64,000 nucleotides of DNA from positions 1 through 64,000 of the forward strand of contig MEHQ01003620.1 in assembly GCA_008828725.1 (NCBI GenBank), given 5' to 3'. Below, in pieces: positions 53,334 to 64,000 of the stretch. The translations under genes and the position numbers were made by a program. Below the pieces are notes generated by a model. That model saw nothing but the letters and a program-made list of their open reading frames with translations, searched no databases and was not told the DNA's origin. The stretch comes from Saccharina japonica (lineage: Eukaryota > Sar > Phaeophyceae > Laminariales > Laminariaceae). How positions within the stretch are numbered: the first letter of the stretch is position 1; every line of letters begins with the position of its first letter.

Positions 53334-53649
53334 TACTGCACTGCTGCTGTACGAAGGTGGAGGTGAGGTGACGCTTTTCGGTTTGCGTCGAAAATCACGT
53401 GGCGGCTGAATCGGTACTACTCGTACTGCGGTACTAATGATGCGTATGTTATGGTTTGGTGGGAGTCCAGCAAAAAACTATTACCGGGGAACAGAATATA
53501 GTAGTAATCAGGATCAAAGAACTGAAAAAAATAAAATTATCCCACACTAATTCCAAGTAGTTTTTCCCCCAAATTCGTGGGGCCGCAGTTCTTCAAAGGT
53601 TTTTAAGAAACTTTGAATGTATACTATTAATAGCTGTTTTTCTACTACT

Positions 53650-53722
53650 TGTGAGGGTATTACCGCTGAGCTATAGGGGTAAAAGATCGATCGATTACCC
53701 GGCCCAGGGTAATCCTTATAAC
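53650..53722 (-). repeat. tRNA-derived SINE, fragment
   Basis: Matches the box A half of the 9.1-9.7 kb copies; the box B half is missing. Confidence 0.5.
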
Positions 53723-54583
53723 ATACTGCTGTAGCAAGCGGATCCTGATTTTTACTAATAATACTATGGCCCTCCGTAATAAGAAACCACCATTTGAGGA
53801 AATAAATGCAGCAGTTGATGAGAGCGCGGAGGAATAAGACGCCGCTGTTGGTTCAGAAAAAGAGCGGGATTTCCACCTAACCTATATCAGTAAATTGAGC
53901 CTCGACCCGAAATTGGCCTTAAGAACTGGTCCCACGTAATTATTTGGGGACAAACTACTTGGAATTTAATGCATTTTTTTGTTTTGCAGTTCTGAATGGG
54001 TTAAGGCCACGGTACTGTGAAATCCCCGGAATCCGCCAGGGCGTAACTGCCAGTTTTGTAATGGAAGAAAGGCTGATTTTCGACCGGGCTCGTTTATAGT
54101 CGGAAAATTCCTCCCAATTTCTGCAGGGCACCAGTGTCAAGACAAAAATCGTCAACAAACTGTACTCTTTACGTATCGAGTTTCGAGGTACGGTACCCAT
54201 GGCGGAATCCAAGCGTCTCACCGCGCGCTGCCACGTTACGCACTCCAACACAAAATAAACGCACTACGTGCGCTATATATGGGGAAAAAACGTATTGAGC
54301 GCCCAAATGTTGGAGGTGTCCCTATTAGGAGTTAGGAACGGTGCCCCGTTTCGCAAGGGATGCGTGGTCAATGGTCAAATTACTTTCTAAGGCACAGGCA
54401 ACTAATGAGTACGCCCCCCCCCGCCCCTCCTTAATCCGCCGAATTCCCCGCGACAACAACACCATTAACAGGTGACAGACTGCTCCCGAGGCTGCTGCTG
54501 CTGCTGCTTCTTTTTTCAGAAGAAAACAACAGCAAAACCTCGTTGTGATCGTACATCAAAACGATACCACCGCGACGGACACG
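53723..54583 (+). promoter_or_regulatory. 5' flank of the sulfatase gene, possible 5'UTR intron acceptor
   Basis: No gene is recognised. Just upstream of the start codon, a CTG/T-rich tract ends in CTTCTTTTTTCAG at 54,506-54,518, a strong splice-acceptor look, so an upstream non-coding exon is possible. No TATA box is obvious. Confidence 0.35.
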
Positions 54584-55291
54584 ATGAGGCATCACGACGA
54601 GTCGACAGCGTTACTGCCGGAATCGCGAGAAGGGTACCACAACTATGACGAAGCAACCTCGACGGGAGGGCCCAGTCACGGCCACCATCAGCACCCCCAC
54701 CGCCGCCGCCACCACCGCCGCCGGCTCAACCCTGTGGGGCCGAACCCACTTTACCCGCGATTAGCCGGCCTAGTAGTTGGCGGAGTTGTCGTCGTCGTAA
54801 CGGTAGCCGCCGCTGTTTTTGTTCACGATGCCCGGGGAGGCATGATTGGCGGCAGTACGAATAGTGACCTCCATCCTGCTACCCAGCAGCCGCGGACGAG
54901 CCTCAGCGAGAACGAGAATACCGCTGCTCCGCACGGCGAAGCTCGGGCCAGAGGTACCCCCTTTTCCTCCTCCCTCGGCATGAACGGTGATGGGAACGGA
55001 AGGACTAGCAACGGTGGTGGTGGTGGTGGTGGTGGTGGTGGTGGTGGTGGTGGTGGTGGTGGTGGCGATGGTGGTGGTGGCGAGAAGATAGGCGATGTAG
55101 CTGAGGAGGAGGGGGGGGAAGAGGGGACGGCCCCGAACGTGATATTTATCTTGGTCGACGACTTGGGGATGAACGACATAGGCTCGAGCAGCACGGACAT
55201 AGCCGAGGCTACGCCGTTTATGGACTCCCTCGCCGAGGGTGGGGTGCGGATAACAAGATACTACACGAACCACATCTGCACGCCTGCGCGG
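54584..55291 (+). CDS. Sulfatase exon 1
   Basis: Residues 1-236: cytoplasmic tail, transmembrane anchor, poly-Gly linker (GGT repeats at 55,015-55,080) and the start of the catalytic domain. It ends exactly after CTPAR; the donor is GGTAAGTCAG, phase 0. Confidence 0.85.
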
Positions 55292-58200
55292 GTAAGTCAG
55301 TGATGAAATCTCAACTACCCACTACTGACCGTAGGGTTAGGGTTATAGGGGTCAGGGGTTAGTCTTGCCTGTTGCACCTTGGTTTGTAAGTCGCCATTAC
55401 GGGAGGCATAGTAAATAGGATCAATTTTGTTTACTAAAACTAGGTAAATATATGGATTTTTGTATGTACCGCAGGTCCTATTAACCATGGTCCCGCGTAA
55501 TACATGGTATTCATTATTGTTATTATTTGCTCAATTTTATTTCAAGCGCCGATCATCAGACGTCACACGCACCTTCACGTCTCCCACACCCACGCGTAGT
55601 TATCGTGCCTTTCCGCCTGCAGCATGGGCTCGCCAGCGAGAAACACGTTCGAACCTTACGTTGACACCATCATATAAACAACCTTGAGCTTATACTATCA
55701 TAGAGGAGAGGATTGAATGTAGTGCTCACCGCCGAGCACGATTTCTTATTTATACTGTCCATTTTTCTTAGCGGTTCCCCACAGCGTGAGCCTCATGTTC
55801 CTATTCACAGTCTAGGTTACTCCTTATTCGTGGGCCTACACTATCGATATCGGTCCACTTTTTCACTTTCCTATTATTATTATCTTTGCCATCCGACAAT
55901 GTGCAGCATGATCTTCAGCGTTGATCACTCATAAAATCCCCAAAAGCAGAAAACCACGGAAACCAAGGAAACCTATGCGTACAGTCTAACACCCTTCTAT
56001 GTCTGCTTCCCGCCAAGATTTATCCACAATACTCCATTTGTTGTCCTTGCTCCCTCCTTCTTCCCAATATGCACTCTTTACGTTCAATTCTTAAGTCCTA
56101 AGCCGCATCCAAGCTCCATCACTTTCCTATCAGTTTCGACTGTTGCAATGCAAGCGCCCTCTATTAATATGAGTAGTAAGTAGCGTCAGTTTTGACGTCG
56201 AGGCTCAAATTCTTATTTTCGTCGCCACTGTTAATATTGGCGACAATACGGGATTTATCACGGCACCCGACCTTGAGCACCGTTTCTTCGGCCAATTTCC
56301 ACCGTGAAAAAACGAGCCTCGATGTCGTACGACCGAATTTCTTAGCAGCAGTCGCCCTCTCGATGTCCTGAATGTTCCGGACTTTTCTTAGTTATCGCGA
56401 GCAAACGAGCCTCGATGTCTTACGACCGAATTTCTTAGCAGCAGCCACCCTCTCGATGTAGGATTTTTACGGATTTTTCTTACGAGTAGTTATCGCGAGC
56501 AAACAAGCCTCAATGTCTTGACGACCGAATTTTTTGACACCGGGCGCCCTCTCCATGTAGGTTATTCCCGGAACTTTCTTGTGTATCGTGAGAAAACGAA
56601 TCTTGATGTCCTACGACCGAATTTCCAAACACCGGGCGCCCTCTCTATGTATGTAGGGATTTCAGGAACGAATATTATAACCGGGGGAGCCTTCTGACCT
56701 TCCTTGTCGTAATCCCCCTGTCCCCCTCCTCCTCCTCCTCCTCCTCCTCCTCCTCTTCCTCCTCCTCCTGCCCCTTGACAACGCGAATGACACGAAAAAA
56801 AAGGCTTCCCTCATGACCGGACGAGACTCATTCCGCACGGGGATGCAGTTTGCGGAGCTCGACAACTTCATGCCGTGGGGGTTACCGCTTGATGAAATTA
56901 CCATGGCGGACCGTTTCAAGTACGCCGGGTACTCCACGCACATGGTAAGCCGTCAGTACGTACGTAGAAAAATGTTTGCGGTAAGCTGTGCGCGCGGTAT
57001 AGGAACTCGTCTGGCAGGACGATGATACGTACTGATTTGCAGTATTTTTGTGACTGTCGCCAACTTGTGTCCGTTTTGGTTGAGAATATGGGTAGTCGAC
57101 TACAGTAGGCGGCGTATGTTCAGAATCTGATAATTATGAATTTGAGACTGAGATTTTTTGGGGAAAAAAATAAGAATGCGACTTCTTTGTACTGAAAATA
57201 GTGTGGAGCACACCCAATCTTACATAAGAACTCCAGTCTGGTCAAGAGTAAGATACTCTTAACATCTGTCGCGTACTGTACAGACGGTATCGGCCCCTCT
57301 TGTCAGGAACCTAGAATCAGGATGTTAGGCTAACACCCTAAATCAGTTAATCAGATGTTAGACTAACATCTGAAATCAGATGTTAGGCTAACATCCTAAT
57401 CAGATATTAGGCCAACATCCTAAATCAGATGTTAGACTAACATCCTAAATCAGATGTGGGGTCAACATTCTTATTCTAGCGGAGTGAAAACGGAGTAGAT
57501 TTCTTCCAAATTCCCATAAGGCGGCGAGCACTAAATATAATGCTTTCTTATGTACGAAGTATTTATTTTTAATTTCTAGACTAGATTTCTTCAAATATGT
57601 TTTCTTGCGAGAGGCCCGATACTGTATAAATTAGACGCGCGCCGACGAGGGAAGAAAGGGCTGAGTTAGTATCGTGATAAGAACGCAAAACACGAACCGT
57701 CGTGGGGAGGGGCGAGGAGGAGGAGGAGAGCCTGCTGTGTGACCCCGGGTCTGAGTCGCGACTGATAAACTTAACAGGAAGGAGAGAGAAAAAGAAGGGC
57801 GGAGATGATAAATGGGAAACAAACAAAACAAGACAAAGCAAAACAAAACAAAATCTCGGCCAGCGGTCGTAGAATCGGCTTCAGTCGGCTCGACAAAAAA
57901 GGGGGGCAATTTTATATCATTTTTCATGGCGCGTGGGGGGAGTTAAAAACTTCGGATTCGCGCGTAACAAAGCGCACACGTCGCGCTGTTGCTGAGGAAA
58001 CTAGTCTAGTTGGGGGCTACTGGCGAAAACAAGGTTAACCGGTCGCCTATATGTACCCAGACTAGGCCTTACAACAACACCGAGACCGTCACACGGGCAG
58101 CCCAGCCCGTACGCATACCCCTGACCCCTGCTACGATAAGAGTCGTATCAGCACTTTTTTTTGCCTTGTGTCCCCGTATGAACTCCACCGCCTTCACCAC

Positions 58201-61200
58201 CCCAAACGACGAATGCTTGCACGGTTTTGTATTTTGTTTTTCTTGCGCGGGTAGGTGGGAAAGTGGAACCTGGGAATGTTTGCAGAAGACTACTACCCAT
58301 TCAACAGGGGCTTCGACACCTTCCTCGGTTACTTGGGCCCGCTGGAGACGTACTACGGCCACGACAAGTGAGAAGAAAAAAAAAGAAAAGAAAAAAAACA
58401 TTCGTTACTATCAGGCTGATCGCAAAATATAAGGTAGTTTTGTACGTACTGCTGTGGCAATCGAATTATACGTCATTTTTTGCGATTAGACTGGTATTAC
58501 GGGGGACCATAGTAAATAGGACCAAATATTGTGAGTGGAAATAGGGAAATATATAGGTTTTTGTGTGCACCGTAGGCCCTGTTTACTACATTAGCCCACC
58601 CCGTAATAGCTGTCAAAACGATCGTCAGCATTGAAATATGTTTCTTTGTCGCTGTCATCGCGTCGTGAAGGAGCTGTGGGTGAGCCGGTGCCACCGCACA
58701 TACCCGACGCATCCGACAGATCCGACAGATCATCGATCCTCATTTCATGGTCTGTATGTTCCAGGGAAGCTTGATCTGTATGAGCGTACAGCTCCATGTT
58801 TTTTGCCGGGTGGAAGCCGTACAATCTGCTCGATCTTGTGAATAGATCGCGTTTCCTGGGTTGGACCTGCACTACACTCAGATCTTGCACAATATATCCA
58901 AACGGCAGGTTATGATCCAGAATAACTATTACATGGCACCGTACATAGTAAATAGGACCAAATGTTGTTACAGTAGTAAAAATAGGGAAATACAAGGGAA
59001 CTTCGCCGTCGGCCCAGGCCGCCGGCGAAGCTAACGCAGGAGAAGGTCCGCAATTACGATGCCAAGGGACAAACGCGTATTGTCTTGAAATAAAATGAAA
59101 TTAAAATACGTACATGAATTACCACAAACATGACGGCGGGGGGTGTCTACGGTATACGGAAAGAAAGTACGAGGCACGAGCGTCGAGAACTCAGGTTTTC
59201 CTGAGATACGATAAGTCACGAGCGTCGAGAACTGACGTTTTTCTAAGCTCATGAAATAATACTAATGTTTATATCGGAGGACCATAGTAAATAGGACCAA
59301 ATATTGTTAGAAAAAATAGATAAATGTGTTGGTTTTTGGGTGTACCGTAGGTTCCTATTTACTAGTGTTTACTATGGTCCCCCCGTGATAGATCGTGACC
59401 TGTCCGTTATGTGTATGGTATTCTGGCAGTTTTCTGCTCCTCCACTTATGAGTTGAAGTATACTTCGTATACACGTATTGAATTAGGCGGGGCCTCCTGC
59501 CCCAGCAAGAGGTCCCCCACCCAGGGTATACTTCCGCGCTAGGCTCGGAGGTCAGCGCGGTAAACCGCTCAGAAAAGTATCGCCCGGCCGTAAAAAGGCT
59601 GTAAACGCAAAAATTGATGAGCTACAAGTAACACGACCGAGTCGTGCGAGACAACGACGGAGGCATTTTTTTAATCCTAAGGGGGTTTGTTTCTCACAGT
59701 GTCTATTTTTCTCGCGTTTAGCCTGTTGGAGAAATACTGCGTCGGGGTTTACGATGCTTTCCCCAAAGTTATTCCTGCTCCCAAATCTTGGATACACCTC
59801 TGTACGCGCGCCATCTTCGGCTCAAATTTTATAGAAGCTCTCGATGTTTCCTACTTCAAGTATCGATTTGAATTTTTTTTTTGTTTTGTGTTTTCTCTCG
59901 ATTTTTCCCCCACTTCAACGCTCGCTTTGAGTTTTTTGTTTTTTGTGTTGTTTTTTCCCCCCCCACTTCAACGCTCACCTTGAGTAGTTTTTTCGTGTTT
60001 TCGTGTTGGTTCGCGTGCCCCCAACCGTGTCTTAAGCCTTGTCCTTGTTAATGTTTTTTTTTTTTGCCTTCGCTCCCTCCCCGACCATGTTGTCACCCGG
60101 GCCTGCCTGATGTTGACTGTCATACGAAAGAGTTTATACAGAAAGTGGAACGTCCCAGACCTACAGCGATTTCGGGTACGGAGACAAGGACGGGTACATG
60201 GACTACGCGACGAACACAACACGCCAGGTGCGTTCACAAAAACTTTTTTTTTTCCTCGCGCGGGCTGCTTGCTTATGCTTGCTTTGCGCCCCAAACCGCT
60301 GCTAGCTTTTTGAGTATATATCACACGATGACCGACCGGTTGCGCGCTCCCTGGCTGATACGTTCGTTTATATTGAAACAAGCGCTCGTAAATAGCTCGC
60401 TCGGGGCACGTGCCAAATAACGCACGCATGAATAAAAAAAGCCACACATTTCGTTCTGGTCGGGACGGAGCCTGCATGCGGCGTACGAACTGAGAGTAGC
60501 AGTTAGAGGGATATTTGATGCGAAGGAAGGAGCAAGGACAGCTAGTGAAGTAGACAGAGCTTAAGCAGGAAGAAGGTGTTGGGAATTTTACGAGTTGTAG
60601 AACCTGACGTAGTTGATCTTCATCCTCCCGTGTGTTTGTTGTGAGGTGGTGTGCACTCTAGGCAGTAGTACTTCGCCGAGGAGTGTATAGCAGATGTAAG
60701 ATTGCACAATTGGCCATACAAAAATTTCAACAGTAGGTACAGAGGGGAGGAAGACTTCGTGCATAATAGTTTCTTTTTTCTTTTTTTCTTTTGGTTTCCC
60801 TTGGTTTTCTTCCTTCGAGTAATGTTTCTGGGTGATCAAAGTTGAAACCCATGCTGCACATCTCGTTCTAGGTCGGAATATATATGCTATCTGTACCGAT
60901 GCTGTGCATCCCTCCTAGTCCGATACCCTATTTTGGCAGTGAACGGGAGCAGCTGACCATACCCTCGCCTTTTGAGCTTGTACAAAGGAGTATCGTCACA
61001 CCCCGGACAACGTGCGGTTGATTCTTGTCGCAGGGTCCGAGTTCCAAGGGGATCTACAGCACCAGCTTGTTCGGAGATCAAGCCATCGCTATCGCCAGCG
61101 AGCACCAGGCTGCAAACGAGGCTGCCGGCACCGACGACCCTCTCTTCATGTACTTGGCGTTTCAGGTGCGTGGGTCCCGTGGGCCCCGTGGGCCCCGTGG

Positions 61201-63809
61201 GCCCCGCTTATACTGCTAGCAATGTCTGCCTGGTCGGTGAAAACCCGACATGCTCCGTCCCGGCATTGTAGGGATGCGAGGGTCTATGGTCATACGACTA
61301 CGGCCATGCATGCACCCCCCTCCTTACGTAGTATGTCCACACCAGAAAATAAACCAACTCATCGGAAGCTGCCATCCATTGCAAGTCCGCCTCACAGGCG
61401 GTTCTTGGTAGGATGCAGCTCTTCGCTCTTCATGCGACTCGCCCAATACCTCACGGCGCTTCGCAAAGCTTGGTGCAAGCAATTCCTGCAATCCCAATTT
61501 GAAACGATGCACTTGGTGGCGATACTTTGTTACGTATATTATGTCTTGTTTCGTGTCTCGCTAAAGCCGAGTTACGTCACGACATCTCTTCTTCAAGAGG
61601 GACGTCACGACGTCAGCTCTTCGTGAAGAGAGGGGTGGCTATCCTCTTCGTGAAGAGAGGGGTGGCTATCCTCTTCGTGAAGAGAGGGGTGGCTATCCTC
61701 TTCGTGCGGGGAGGGGTGGCGGAGCAGACCGGCAGCTCAGATCTGCTCGCTGCCTCGGCACGGATGGGTGATGAACGAACGCCCCCCGGGCGGGTATATA
61801 TATAGAGGGTGTTTACTCCCCTCTTGTCTTACACAACACCTGATGAGTGCACCATCCGTTCTCAGACCGTGTCGGGCGCGACCTCTGAAATATGTTCCAC
61901 CTTAATCCTTCTGCGCCTCCGTTGTTTCGGAAAACAAAAACTACACGTAGTTACATTTAGGGTGGAACTTATTGTTTTCATGAGTGAAAAAAGGGTTATA
62001 AATTTCAAAGCCATGCCGAACCCGTTCAACGAACCTGCGCGAATGGGCACGTCGCTCAATACCCCGGCGCCTGCCCGCCCGCCCGCATCGCCCACCCGAA
62101 ACAAATGAGTATGTTTCCGAGAACGAACTGGATTTTCATTGCATTGATGGGGCTCGACTTCTAATGGTTCTTTTCCCCGCTTTCGCTCGTCTGCCCCCCC
62201 CCCCTGCCAGGCCGCCCATGGGCCTTTGGACGTACCTGAAGACTGGATGTTTACCGAAGAACAGCTAGAAACCCTAGATTCGATCATGGTGACTAACGAG
62301 TACCGCGTGGATTTCACTAGGATCGTGTACTACATGGATATTACGGTGAGATCATTACGTCGGATCCTTTAGTATTTTTGTTTTTTAAAGCTGTCGATTG
62401 TTCTTTCGAGCTGGCGGTACTTTTCGGCACCAACTCTGCGAGACGTGTAGTTACGGTTCACCAAAGGTACCTCGTAGTTTTTTTTCAAGGGTTTGGGATT
62501 GAAAGTCGCTCGTCACACATGTACATAAAGTAAGGTGTACCAGTACGTGTATAGCTTTCGTGTGATTTTGTGCACGACTGGCCCCAACACTGTAGGGAAG
62601 GACTGTTCGTGCCAAGCCCGCCTGGAGTGGTTGAGTCGCCCCGCGCGTTTCACCGCCTCATAAAATGATTGCGGTAGACGGTCGGAGCTACAGCAGTACC
62701 GCGGTGCAGCAGGCCCTGTTTTACAAAGCACCCGACCCCAACCCAACCCAACCTAACCCAACCCAACCCAACCCAACCCAACCCAACCCAACCCAACCCA
62801 ACCCAACCCAACCCAACTCAACCCAACTCAACTCAACGCACCACCGCTGCGTCTCATCGCGCCTGGCGTACGTACTCACGCGCTCCCAGGTACAAAGGAT
62901 TTTCGACAAGCTCGATGCCATGGGGATGTTGGACAACACGCTGGTGGTTGTCGCGAGTGACAACGGCGGGTGCCCCTCGGCCGGCGGCAGCAACTACCCC
63001 TACCGCGGCTTCAAGCACACCCTGTTCGAGGGGGGCGTTCGTACCCCGGCCTTCGTGTACTCGAAGTCGGACTCGATCATCCCGGAGAAGGTAAACAGTT
63101 ATTCGTCGTTGCGCCGCGTCGATTTTTCACGAAAACGCTAATTCGGGAGGATGGCGTGGAAGACGCTTACTCCTCTGCTGCATGTATATAGCGGCGTAGC
63201 GTTCACGTTTTGCCGGGTAGCGATGCCGTCGTTGAGCACAGGCGCTCCCCGGAAAAATGAAAGGAAGGGATGATCGAATCACGGCATTTTCCCACGACTT
63301 TCCCCTATAGGCATTGTACTTCGTATAGTCTTTAGAACCATGAGAATCTGCTGCCGCCGAGGGTATTGCCACACACAGGGCAGTTATCATAGCGCTCCGA
63401 TGTATCCTTCGCGAGATAAGTCTTCGGAATGATCCCCTTATTCACTCCGTGCTGGCCTTTCGTGGACCGCACAGCAACCATTCGGAGGATGGTGACCACC
63501 CGAGTAAATACCCGGTAAAACTATGATTGACGCCTCTGGGTTCTTCAGACAAAACAAAACGTATATATCTGGAGCCCAAATGTTGTGCCACATGCCGGAG
63601 GGGTGTGCGTTGAGTTCAGCATCTGTATGTATCGAGCGAGTACTGAAATGTGGAAGCGTGCCTTGTCGTTTCGATTGGAGGATGCCACCTTACCCTGCAC
63701 TCGTTACTGCCTCCGACGACCTGAGCAGGCGAGAGGCACAGAGTACGACGGGATGATGCACTCAGTGGATTGGACCCCGACCTTGGCGAACATTACCGGC
63801 ATCCCTACG
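54584..63809 (+). CDS. Membrane-anchored type I sulfatase, ARSB-like, 8 exons seen, 3' end outside window
   Basis: Eight exons (54,584-55,291; 56,804-56,944; 58,255-58,367; 60,167-60,227; 61,034-61,165; 62,211-62,345; 62,890-63,090; 63,744-63,809) join in frame to 519 codons. Residues 1-60 are polar with a His/Arg cluster; 61-80 is one hydrophobic segment, giving a type II signal anchor; 81-183 is a linker with a long Gly run. The sulfatase domain starts with VIFILVDDLGMND (Ca2+ ligands D192, D193). C232 in CTPAR is the formylglycine site. H388, DNG at 454-456 and K472 in GFKHTLFEGG fit the other active-site residues. GKWNLG has Asn288 where His is usual. Such enzymes hydrolyse sulfate esters of sugars, probably in the secretory pathway or outside the cell; the substrate is unknown. 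ATG 54,584 is the first in-frame Met. Confidence 0.88.
55397..55500. mobile_element. Family M MITE, copy 2, in sulfatase intron 1
   Basis: Starts TTACGGGAGGCATAGTAAAT and ends GGTCCCGCGTAA. TA follows on the right; the left flank is CA, so one duplicate has mutated. Confidence 0.6.
55870..56120 (+). repeat. Dispersed repeat R1, copy 4, in sulfatase intron 1
   Basis: Very similar to 10,033-10,277; lacks the ATTT duplication of that copy. Confidence 0.7.
56300..56660 (+). repeat. Four tandem units of about 95-100 bp in intron 1
   Basis: Each unit has AACGAGCCTCGATGTC, ACGACCGAATTTC, CGCCCTCTC and TTTCTTAGTTATCGCGAG. The third junction has CGAGTA inserted after a TA at 56,484-56,491. Confidence 0.7.
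56804..56944 (+). CDS. Sulfatase exon 2
   Basis: Residues 237-283, ASLMTGRDSFRTGMQF to AGYSTHM. It completes the formylglycine signature (C-T-P-A-R then A-S-L-M-T-G-R). A (CTC)n tract precedes the acceptor AAG; donor GTAAGC, phase 0. Confidence 0.88.
57310..57472. repeat. Minisatellite in intron 2
   Basis: Units of about 24 bp, ATCAGATGTTAGACTAACAT, itself an imperfect palindrome. Confidence 0.7.
57590..57850 (+). repeat. SINE-like repeat S, copy 3, in intron 2
   Basis: Shares GTGACCCCGGGTCTGAGT, GGAGAGAAAAAG and GATAAATGGGAAAC with the copies at 11,335 (minus) and 26,448, ending in an A-rich (ACAAA)n tail. Confidence 0.65.
58255..58367 (+). CDS. Sulfatase exon 3
   Basis: Residues 284-320 plus two bases: VGKWNLGMFAEDYYPFNRGF to YYGHD. 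Acceptor GGGTAG; donor GACAA/GTGAG, phase 2. Asn288 codon at 58,267-58,269. Confidence 0.85.
58497..58606. mobile_element. Family M MITE, copy 3, in intron 3
   Basis: 110 bp from TTACGGGGGACCATAGTAA to CCCACCCCGTAA, with TA at both edges (58,495-58,496 and 58,607-58,608). Confidence 0.75.
58929..58990. mobile_element. Family M MITE, partial copy, in intron 3
   Basis: Left half only: TTACATGGCACC then ACATAGTAAATAGGACC. The right end is lost before the hairpin at 59,001. Confidence 0.5.
59001..59030. repeat. GC-rich hairpin in intron 3
   Basis: CTTCGCCGTCGGCC and GGCCGCCGGCGAAG form a 14-bp stem with one mismatch and a 2-base loop. Related to 700-727. Confidence 0.6.
59272..59388. mobile_element. 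Family M MITE, copy 4, in intron 3
   Basis: Starts TATCGGAGGACCATAGTAAA and ends TTACTATGGTCCCCCCGTGA, with TA at both edges. Confidence 0.75.
60167..60227 (+). CDS. Sulfatase exon 4
   Basis: Starts with the last base of codon 321 (AA+C = Asn) after the acceptor CTACAG, then residues 322-341, DFGYGDKDGYMDYATNTTRQ. Other AGs nearby break the frame. Donor GTGCGT, phase 0. Confidence 0.85.
61034..61165 (+). CDS. Sulfatase exon 5
   Basis: Residues 342-385, GPSSKGIYSTSLFGDQAI to FMYLAFQ. Acceptor GTCGCAG, donor GTGCGT, phase 0 both ends. Confidence 0.88.
61208..61480 (+). repeat. Dispersed repeat Q, copy 3, in intron 5
   Basis: Contains both halves of Q, but in swapped order relative to 13,735: GCTAGCAATGTCTGCC... 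first, the AGTCCGCCTCACAGGCGG half second. Confidence 0.65.
61565..61722. repeat. 27-bp minisatellite in intron 5
   Basis: TCCTCTTCGTGAAGAGAGGG and GTGGCTA repeated about four times; CTCTTCGTGAAGAG is a palindrome. Confidence 0.7.
62211..62345 (+). CDS. Sulfatase exon 6
   Basis: Residues 386-430, AAHGPLDVPEDWMFTEEQ to YYMDIT. H388 fits the active-site His after the strand FMYLAFQ. A C-rich tract precedes the CCTGCCAG acceptor. Confidence 0.88.
62736..62838. repeat. (AACCC)n microsatellite in intron 6
   Basis: About 20 units of AACCC with a few AACTC at the end. Confidence 0.8.
62890..63090 (+). CDS. Sulfatase exon 7
   Basis: Residues 431-497: FDKLDAMGMLDNTLVVVASD, DNGG (Ca2+ site) and FKHTLFEGGVRTPAFV (active-site Lys472). 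Acceptor CTCCCAG, donor GTAAAC, phase 0. Confidence 0.9.
63744..63809 (+). CDS. Sulfatase exon 8
   Basis: Residues 498-519, YDGMMHSVDWTPTLANITGI and PT; the S-V-D-W-T-P-T-L stretch is typical near the end of the sulfatase N-terminal domain. The acceptor after CACAGAG is chosen by frame and lacks a good pyrimidine tract, so the 5' edge is uncertain. Donor GTAAGT is clear; further exons lie beyond the window. Confidence 0.75.
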
Positions 63810-64000
63810 GTAAGTGGCAGGCAAAAAACCGCGCCACGCTTCGTACCACTCGAGTAATACTGAAGGTTTAGCTCTACAGTCGTACCTGGTAGGTGGTGGG
63901 CTGTCGCCCTGTGCCAAAACGTCTAGAAGTACTGGCCTGCCGTCCTGTTCCGGGACGTCTAGGCCTACTGGAATGTCTCCCCGTGATGTATCGTCTAGAA
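63810..64000 (+). other. Start of sulfatase intron 8
   Basis: Starts GTAAGTGG. No further exon is seen; three loose repeats of a CGTCTAGAA/CGTCTAGGC phrase lie at 63,920-64,000. Confidence 0.6.

Noticed and set aside
54823..55273. Minus-strand Thr- or Pro-rich proteins opposite sulfatase exon 1
   Set aside because: They are shadows of the GGT repeat and of the real exon on the plus strand.
62736..62838. (AACCC)n as telomeric repeat
   Set aside because: It is a short, 5-bp microsatellite inside an intron of an intact gene, and it degenerates at one end.

Overview
The window looks like nuclear DNA of a eukaryote with long introns and many repeats. It has GT-AG introns of about 0.5-1.8 kb, LTR retrotransposons, many short inverted-repeat transposons, tRNA-derived SINEs and several satellite classes, and no operon-like gene spacing. 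An ARSB-type sulfatase with many introns, together with Ty3 and Ty1 elements, would fit a marine alga, possibly a stramenopile such as a brown alga. That assignment is inference only; nothing here fixes the species.

Only one host gene is convincing. Its eight exons lie on the + strand between 54,584 and 63,809 and it runs off the right edge. They join in one frame for 519 codons and encode a membrane-anchored sulfatase. A decayed duplicate of exons 2-4 lies at 14.5-18.7 kb, with a 2.26-kb LTR element inserted in one of its former introns.

Region by region. 0.9-13.7 kb is a mosaic of repeats: a truncated BED-finger exon, GGT/CAC arrays, an 862-bp foldback element, tandem SINE copies, MITEs and a recurring motif that reads MSFDEILELTA. 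13.7-19.4 kb holds the sulfatase pseudogene and the small LTR element. 19.9-40.6 kb is one very large, nested inverted repeat built from AATT-rich units of roughly 40 bp. Its arms were later split by hAT, SINE, MITE, solo-LTR and full LTR-element insertions, and several of these have exact target duplications.

The full-length insertion at 28.8-38.6 kb is a Ty3-like element on the minus strand. It lacks reverse transcriptase but carries a cytosine-C5 methyltransferase-like domain between RNase H and integrase; half of that domain is tandemly duplicated. 40.6-45.2 kb is a decayed Ty1/copia element. 45.4-51.2 kb is a run of three satellite classes, each built round a short palindrome; the middle one is a two-monomer higher-order array interrupted by a hAT-like element. 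51.2-54.5 kb holds no recognisable gene. The sulfatase introns contain TA-flanked MITEs, a SINE and several minisatellites.

Three things merit most attention: the methyltransferase-bearing retrotransposon; the giant nested inverted repeat; and a recurrent class of 6-bp insertions (four bases plus TA) at TA dinucleotides, seen when repeat copies are compared and resembling excision scars of TA-targeting transposons.
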